Origin: Oxalobacteraceae bacterium
Lineage (GTDB): Bacteria; Pseudomonadota; Gammaproteobacteria; Burkholderiales; Burkholderiaceae_D
Reading direction: 5' to 3'
NCBI GenBank assembly: GCA_003132085.1
Contig: PKWO01000146.1
Span: forward strand, 1-9,572
DNA length: 9,572 bases
Under the pieces are notes generated by a model that was not told the origin of the DNA, did no database searches, and saw nothing but the letters and a program-made list of their open reading frames with translations. Position 1 is the first letter of the stretch, and each line of letters begins with the position of its first letter. This document shows positions 6,066 to 9,572 of the stretch, in pieces. A program made the position numbers and the translations under genes.

Positions 6066-6689
6066 CTAAAGACCGAATTGCGCGATATCCCCGCGCCCTT
6101 GGCGTATCAGTATCGGTTGTTCGTCGGTCAGGTCAATCACTGTGGTGGGTTCAAGGCTGCACGAACCGCCATCGATTACCAATTCAATTTGTTTCTCCAG
6201 CCGGTCGCGTATTTCTTCCGGATCGGTCAAGGGCTCTTGCTCATCCGGCAAAATCAGCGTAGTGCCCAATAGCGGCTGGGCCAATTCCTCCAGCAGCGCA
6301 AGGGCGATGCGGTTTTCCGGAACCCGAAGGCCGATCGTTTTGCGCGATGGATGACTCAAGCGACGCGGCACTTCCTTGGTCGCTTCCAGGATGAAAGTAT
6401 AGGGACCCGGCGTGGCGGCTTTCAGCAAGCGATACTGGCGATTGTCGACCCGTGCATACAATGCAATTTCACTCAAGTCGCGGCACAACAGGGTCAAGTG
6501 ATGCTTATCGTCGACCGCGCGTATGCGGCGCAGACGTTCGACCGCATGCTTGTCATCCAATTGACATACCAGCGCATAACAGGAATCAGTCGGCAATGCG
6601 ACAATGCCCCCCGATTGAATAATCTGCGCGGCCTGTTTGATCAGCCGCAATTGCGGATTGTCAGGATGAAGTTGGAAAAATTGGCTCAT
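6066..6689 (-). CDS. yciO: YciO, Sua5/YciO/YrdC-family protein
   Basis: The 207-residue protein is a single YrdC-like domain. Its N-terminus MSQFFQLHPDNPQLRLI matches what I recall of E. coli YciO, whose length is nearly the same (206). Typical segments are GGIVALPTDSCYAL (27-40, nucleotide and threonine pocket), CRDLSEIALYARVDN (69-83), TPGPYTFIL (93-101) and ATKEVPRRL (103-111). KTIGLRVP (117-124) and PTTVIDL (181-187) follow. YciO is a paralogue of TsaC/YrdC, which makes threonylcarbamoyl-AMP for the t6A tRNA modification; whether YciO does this in cells is unsettled. It lacks the C-terminal Sua5 domain. No ribosome binding site precedes the ATG (the leader is CCCCTTTTT). It lies 132 bp after the RNase AM gene, the same pairing as yciV-yciO in E. 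coli. Confidence 0.92.
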   Translation of the reverse strand: MSQFFQLHPDNPQLRLIKQAAQIIQSGGIVALPTDSCYALVCQLDDKHAVERLRRIRAVDDKHHLTLLCRDLSEIALYARVDNRQYRLLKAATPGPYTFILEATKEVPRRLSHPSRKTIGLRVPENRIALALLEELAQPLLGTTLILPDEQEPLTDPEEIRDRLEKQIELVIDGGSCSLEPTTVIDLTDEQPILIRQGRGDIAQFGL

Positions 6690-6732
6690 AAAAAGGGGAA
6701 TATCAGACGGATAAAGCGCCGCGCTCCATATT

Positions 6733-6762
6733 TTTAAATGGGGCCCGGGGCGAGAAATTCAA
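6733..6762 (-). promoter_or_regulatory. Possible yciO promoter
   Basis: On the minus strand, TTGAAT (6757-6762) and TTTAAA (6733-6738) are 18 bp apart, each matching four of six consensus bases. A start near 6726 would leave a leader of about 37 nt. The spacer is very GC-rich (GGGGCCCGGG-like). This element lies in the 132-bp gap between the RNase AM gene and yciO, which otherwise shows nothing I can name. Confidence 0.25.
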
Positions 6763-6821
6763 GGAGGCCTGTGGAGATATCGCTCGCGAAAAACAGAGCG
6801 CCTGGCGAGACAATCGGCCGG

Positions 6822-7658
6822 CTAGGGCAACCAATCGTGCCAAACAGGAATAACAGTATCCGGCAATGGCGGCAACGCGCCCAAGTCAACCCGCGACTCC
6901 GCCGGCCCGTGGAAATCCGAGCCGCGCGAAGCCATCAAGCCGTATCGATTCGCAATCCTGGCGTAATAATCGTATTGGTCGACAGTGTGGCTACCGGTCA
7001 TCACTTCCATCGCCGCGCCGCCGTATTGCTTGAATTCGTTCATGAATTCATCGAACGCGAGGTCGGAAAATTTGTAGCGCCCGGGATGCGCAACCACGGC
7101 GATGCCGCCGGCGTCACGTATCCATGTTACCGCCTGCCGCAAGGTGGCCCAGCGATGCGGCACAAAACCCGGCTTACCCTCGATCAGATATTTGCTGAAA
7201 ACCTCGCTGACATTATTGCATATCCCTAATTCAATGATGTAGCGCGCGAAATGCGTCCTTGAAATCAAGTCTGGGTTGTCGGCGAATTTCAACGCCCCCT
7301 CAAATGCGTCGGGGATGCCGGCCAGCGCCAACTGCTGCGCTATCTCACGGGCGCGTTGTTCCCGTCCGCTACGCGTCGCCGCCAATCCGTTGACCAATGC
7401 CGAATTGGTTTCATCAATATGCAATCCGACGATATGCACGGTTTCTCCGGCCCAGGTGACCGAAATTTCCACTCCGGCTACATAGCGCAACCCAAGTGCG
7501 GCGGCGGCCGCACGCGCTTCGGCAATTCCGCCTACTTCATCGTGATCGGTCAATGCCCATATGTCGACGCCGTTCACTTTGGCGCGTGCAGCAAGCGCGG
7601 CCGGCGCGAGCACGCCGTCGGAAATACTGGAGTGGCAATGGAGGTCTACGTTAAGCAT
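6822..7658 (-). CDS. rnm: PHP-domain phosphoesterase, RNase AM / 3',5'-nucleotide bisphosphate phosphatase
   Basis: The 278-residue protein is a PHP-domain metalloenzyme. All metal-ligand motifs are visible: DLHCHS (5-10; H7, H9), D14, LTDHDE (36-41; D38, H39), E64 in GVEIS, H75, H136 in RTHFAR, H191 in AHPGRY, and D248-H250 in SDFHG. E. coli RNase AM (YciV) is a 5'-3' exonuclease that trims rRNA 5' ends and hydrolyses 3',5'-bisphosphonucleotides. The Chromobacterium violaceum homologue Cv1693 was shown to do the latter. One or both roles are likely here. There is no signal peptide. The start gives the standard MLNVDLHCH opening but lacks an evident ribosome binding site. A fair promoter lies upstream, and yciO follows 132 bp downstream. 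Confidence 0.93.
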   Translation of the reverse strand: MLNVDLHCHSSISDGVLAPAALAARAKVNGVDIWALTDHDEVGGIAEARAAAAALGLRYVAGVEISVTWAGETVHIVGLHIDETNSALVNGLAATRSGREQRAREIAQQLALAGIPDAFEGALKFADNPDLISRTHFARYIIELGICNNVSEVFSKYLIEGKPGFVPHRWATLRQAVTWIRDAGGIAVVAHPGRYKFSDLAFDEFMNEFKQYGGAAMEVMTGSHTVDQYDYYARIANRYGLMASRGSDFHGPAESRVDLGALPPLPDTVIPVWHDWLP

Positions 7659-7710
7659 CGGAAAGCGGCCAAAATGAGGATAGTCGAACTAACATACGTA
7701 ATACCACGTC

Positions 7711-7740
7711 ATTGTACGCTGTTGAAGCGAAAGCCTTGAA
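7711..7740 (-). promoter_or_regulatory. Candidate promoter for the RNase AM gene
   Basis: On the minus strand, TTCAAG (7735-7740, three of six -35 matches) and TACAAT (7711-7716, five of six -10 matches) are 18 bp apart. Transcription would begin near 7704 and give a leader of about 46 nt. The 126-bp gap between the hydrolase stop and this gene supports a separate promoter. Confidence 0.3.
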
Positions 7741-7742
7741 GA

Positions 7743-7781
7743 CCGAGCAAATCGGCTGCAAAACACGGCGCGCTGTTGCAG
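7743..7781 (-). terminator. Tandem hairpins after the alpha/beta hydrolase gene, possible weak terminator
   Basis: Just after the hydrolase stop, the minus strand can form two hairpins. The first pairs TTGCAG (7776-7781) with CTGCAA (7756-7761), and can be drawn as an 8-bp stem with a 2-nt bulge. The second pairs TCGG (7752-7755) with CCGA (7743-7746) across a 5-nt loop. Neither is followed by a T-run, so termination efficiency is doubtful. Confidence 0.25.
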
Positions 7782-7784
7782 GCG

Positions 7785-8660
7785 TCAGTCCAGAAATTGC
7801 TCAATCAATTCCGCCAATGCCTGCGGCTGATCGTGATGCAGCATATGTCCGGCATCGGCAATCATCGCCGTAGTGAGTTGAGCAATAAATCCCATGCGTC
7901 GATCGATTTCAATGCGGGCTTGCTGCTTGGAACCCATCCAGCGCCACACATCGGTGTCGGCTGCTTCAACCCACAGGACCGGCGCCGCAATCGCCTTCCA
8001 GCATGCCATCACTTCGTCGACCCGATACAAAATCGGGCTGCTGCGCTTGTGCGCCGGATCGCCCAAAATTTCCCATTCGCCGCTGGCGTTTGGGGCCGAC
8101 CAATGGGCAGACAGGAACGCTGCCCGCTCATCGGTCAGGCGCGGGTTGGTTTTTTGCAAGCGCGCAGCAACGTCGGCCAGTGTTGCATAAGTGCGCAAAG
8201 CAGACGGCTCGCGCAACTCCGCAAGCCACTTGGCATAACGGCCCGGCGCTTGCTCGGCACGCGTTGCCGCCATGCCGAATCCCTCGAAATTAATCAGCTT
8301 CTTAATGCGTTCAGGACGCACGCCGGCGTAAATGCACGCAATATTGCCGCCCATGCTGTGGCCCAGCAGATTAACCGCTTGGTCCGGCGCGGTGCATTCC
8401 AGGATTGCATCCAGATCGGCGACATAGTCGGCAAACCAGTAGCTGTCGGCGCCGGATTTGTCGGTGAGCCCGAAACCGCGCCAGTCGAACGCGATCAGAT
8501 GCCAGTCGCGCCGCAGGCAATCGACCATGAATTGAAACGATGCCGACACATCCATCCACCCGTGCAGCATGAACAGCATCGGTGCGCCCTGCGCTCCCCA
8601 ATGACGAATATGGTACCGCAAACCGCGGATCGTGATAAATTCAGAATGAGAAGCTTTCAT
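7785..8660 (-). CDS. Alpha/beta-fold hydrolase
   Basis: The 291-residue protein has the full alpha/beta-hydrolase plan. HGW (33-35) is the oxyanion-hole loop, FDWRGFGLTD (58-67) is the conserved strand-4 turn, and the nucleophile elbow is GHSMGG (100-105, S102). The acid is likely D235 or D237 in VEAADTD, and the catalytic histidine is H272 in AGHMLHH. A cap region lies about 130-215. There is no signal peptide, so it is probably a cytoplasmic esterase or lipase-like enzyme; substrates of such proteins cannot be told from sequence. The gene is divergent from an acyl-CoA synthetase gene with 70 bp between them, which hints at a role in ester or fatty-acid use. A perfect TATAAT lies on its strand at 8714-8719. 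Confidence 0.9.
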   Translation of the reverse strand: MKASHSEFITIRGLRYHIRHWGAQGAPMLFMLHGWMDVSASFQFMVDCLRRDWHLIAFDWRGFGLTDKSGADSYWFADYVADLDAILECTAPDQAVNLLGHSMGGNIACIYAGVRPERIKKLINFEGFGMAATRAEQAPGRYAKWLAELREPSALRTYATLADVAARLQKTNPRLTDERAAFLSAHWSAPNASGEWEILGDPAHKRSSPILYRVDEVMACWKAIAAPVLWVEAADTDVWRWMGSKQQARIEIDRRMGFIAQLTTAMIADAGHMLHHDQPQALAELIEQFLD

Positions 8661-8697
8661 ATCAGTAGTAAAGGCCAGTAAAAGGGCAATCCAAAAA

Positions 8698-8709
8698 GAA
8701 CGGTCGTTC
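8698..8709. promoter_or_regulatory. Small inverted repeat in the divergent control region
   Basis: GAACG (8698-8702), GT, CGTTC (8705-8709) is an exact 5-bp-arm inverted repeat. It lies just downstream of the hydrolase -10, over its likely transcription start, and 22 bp before the synthetase start codon. The position suits an operator for a dimeric repressor controlling both genes. The short arms make chance a real alternative. Confidence 0.3.
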
Positions 8710-8713
8710 GATA

Positions 8714-8719
8714 ATTATA
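8714..8719 (-). promoter_or_regulatory. Perfect -10 for the hydrolase gene within a palindromic ATAATTAT
   Basis: The minus strand reads TATAAT, a full -10 consensus, about 54 nt before the hydrolase start. The surrounding ATAATTAT (8711-8718) is palindromic, so a near-consensus GATAAT also appears on the plus strand at 8710-8715. The plus-strand version would place its start inside the synthetase ribosome binding site, so it is less likely. No good -35 is seen for either. Confidence 0.35.
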
Positions 8720-8730
8720 CCGGAGGCTAC

Positions 8731-9572
8731 ATGAACCCCGCTCGCGACAGCCTGCAGACCGATCAATACGACACACTTTACCGCGAGTTTCGCTGGCAAG
8801 TGCCGCCGCACTTCAACATCGCCGAGGTATGCTGCGCGCGCTGGGCCAGCGAGCCGGCCCGGATTGCACTGTATTGCGAAGACGAAGCGGGTGCCACCTG
8901 CGAATTGACCTATGCGGCACTGCAGATGCACGCCAATCGTTTGTCGAATCTATTGCGCAAACTCAAGGTCGGACGTTTTGACCGCGTTGCCATCATCCTG
9001 CCGCAACGTGCGGAAACCGCGATTGCCCATATTGCATGCTACCAATCAGCGGCCGTTGCAATGCCGATGTCGATCTTGTTTGGCCCTGATGCGCTGGAAT
9101 ATCGCTTGCAGGATAGCGAAGCGGTACTGGCTATCGTCGATGCGACGGCGCTGCCGAGGGTGCTCGAAATACGCGCGCGTTGCCCGGCACTGCGCCATGT
9201 GCTGGCGATTGATTGCGGCGCTGCCGACACGCTGGACTGGCACGCGGAAATAGCCGAAGCCGGCGCCGACTTTCAGGCGCACGAAACGCGCGCCACCGAC
9301 CCTGCCATCCTTATCTACACCAGCGGCACCACCGGCGCGCCCAAAGGGGCGCTGTTGCCGCATTCGGCCATCATCGGCAATTTGACCGGGTTCGTGGCAT
9401 CGCAAAACTGGTTTCCGCAGCCGGAAGATGTATTTTGGTCTCCTGCCGACTGGGCATGGACCGGCGGCCTGATGGATGGGTTGCTGCCGACGCTGTACTT
9501 CGGCAAACCGATCGTCGGCTATCACGGCCGCTTCTCGGCCGACACGGCGTTTCGCCTGCTTGAAAAATATGC
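8731..9572 (+). CDS. Acyl-CoA synthetase (AMP-forming), truncated by the window end
   Basis: The first 280 codons of an ANL-superfamily enzyme are present, with no stop before the edge; family members are about 540-560 residues. The enzyme activates a carboxylic acid as acyl-AMP and transfers it to CoA. The ATP-binding P-loop motif is YTSGTTGAPKG (196-206). SPADWAWTGGL (237-247) is a segment typical of bacterial medium-chain/acetyl-CoA-synthetase-like enzymes, which differ from long-chain FadD. The N-terminal part, including LFGPDALEYRL (116-126), fits that group too. The substrate is unknown and the catalytic C-terminal lysine lies beyond the window. The start is supported by GGAGG (8722-8726), 4 nt before the ATG and the best ribosome binding site in the window. 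It is divergent from the alpha/beta hydrolase gene. Confidence 0.93.
   Translation, partial: MNPARDSLQTDQYDTLYREFRWQVPPHFNIAEVCCARWASEPARIALYCEDEAGATCELTYAALQMHANRLSNLLRKLKVGRFDRVAIILPQRAETAIAHIACYQSAAVAMPMSILFGPDALEYRLQDSEAVLAIVDATALPRVLEIRARCPALRHVLAIDCGAADTLDWHAEIAEAGADFQAHETRATDPAILIYTSGTTGAPKGALLPHSAIIGNLTGFVASQNWFPQPEDVFWSPADWAWTGGLMDGLLPTLYFGKPIVGYHGRFSADTAFRLLEKY

Noticed and set aside
5435..6262. Plus-strand open frame spanning the M50 gene, the gap and part of yciO
   Set aside because: The translation is rich in Arg and Gln with no domain, and it is antisense to two clear genes.
6761..6773. AAGGAGG on the plus strand with a nearby GTG
   Set aside because: The spacing to GTG is only 3 nt and the frame runs antisense to the RNase AM gene without any domain.
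3353..8673. Near-identical 15-mers ATATTAGTAGTAAAG (3353-3367) and ATATCAGTAGTAAAG (8659-8673) at the starts of dapA and the hydrolase
   Set aside because: One or two pairs of 15-mers with a single mismatch are expected by chance in a window this long, and the offset from the start codon differs (overlapping the ATG in one case).
7776..8681. Plus-strand open frame of 301 codons opposite the alpha/beta hydrolase
   Set aside because: It mirrors the hydrolase almost exactly. The hydrolase frame carries every catalytic motif, and the antisense frame has none.

Overview
The window looks like an ordinary stretch of a betaproteobacterial chromosome, most likely Burkholderiales and probably Oxalobacteraceae-like (Herminiimonas/Janthinobacterium/Collimonas type). 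This rests on moderate GC, on proteins such as a 400-residue TrpRS and a BamC with the betaproteobacterial length, and on the gene order yciV/rnm, yciO, M50 protease, trpS, methyltransferase, dapA, bamC, metallo-beta-lactamase-fold protein. I recall that order from this group; I could not check it against a database.

Layout. Positions 1-259 hold a poorly resolved left edge (possibly a truncated minus-strand gene) and a control region with three perfect inverted repeats. At 260-358 on the plus strand is a 32-codon gene for a tiny exported Ala/Pro-rich peptide, closed by a strong two-way terminator (375-405). From 411 to 8660 every gene is on the minus strand. In order of transcription these are an alpha/beta hydrolase, an RNase AM-type PHP phosphoesterase, YciO, a multi-pass M50 (site-2-protease family) metalloprotease, TrpRS, a SAM methyltransferase, DapA, BamC and a YycJ-like metallo-beta-lactamase-fold hydrolase. 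A divergent plus-strand gene for a medium-chain/acetyl-type acyl-CoA synthetase starts at 8731 and runs off the right edge.

How the genes relate. The M50 protease and trpS are 6 bp apart and almost certainly cotranscribed. The next four genes follow at gaps of 37 to 81 bp and probably form one or two transcription units. The products are housekeeping: tRNA charging (TrpS), RNA or nucleotide phosphate processing (RNase AM homologue), a TsaC paralogue (YciO), the first committed step of lysine and diaminopimelate synthesis (DapA), and outer-membrane assembly (BamC). The hydrolase and the acyl-CoA synthetase share a short divergent control region with its own small inverted repeat.

I found no mobile element, CRISPR array, tRNA, rRNA or defence system. 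The most interesting points are the highly biased, probably strongly expressed micropeptide gene with its repeat-rich promoter region, and a four-cysteine pattern in TrpRS that resembles the iron-sulfur site of Thermotoga TrpRS.
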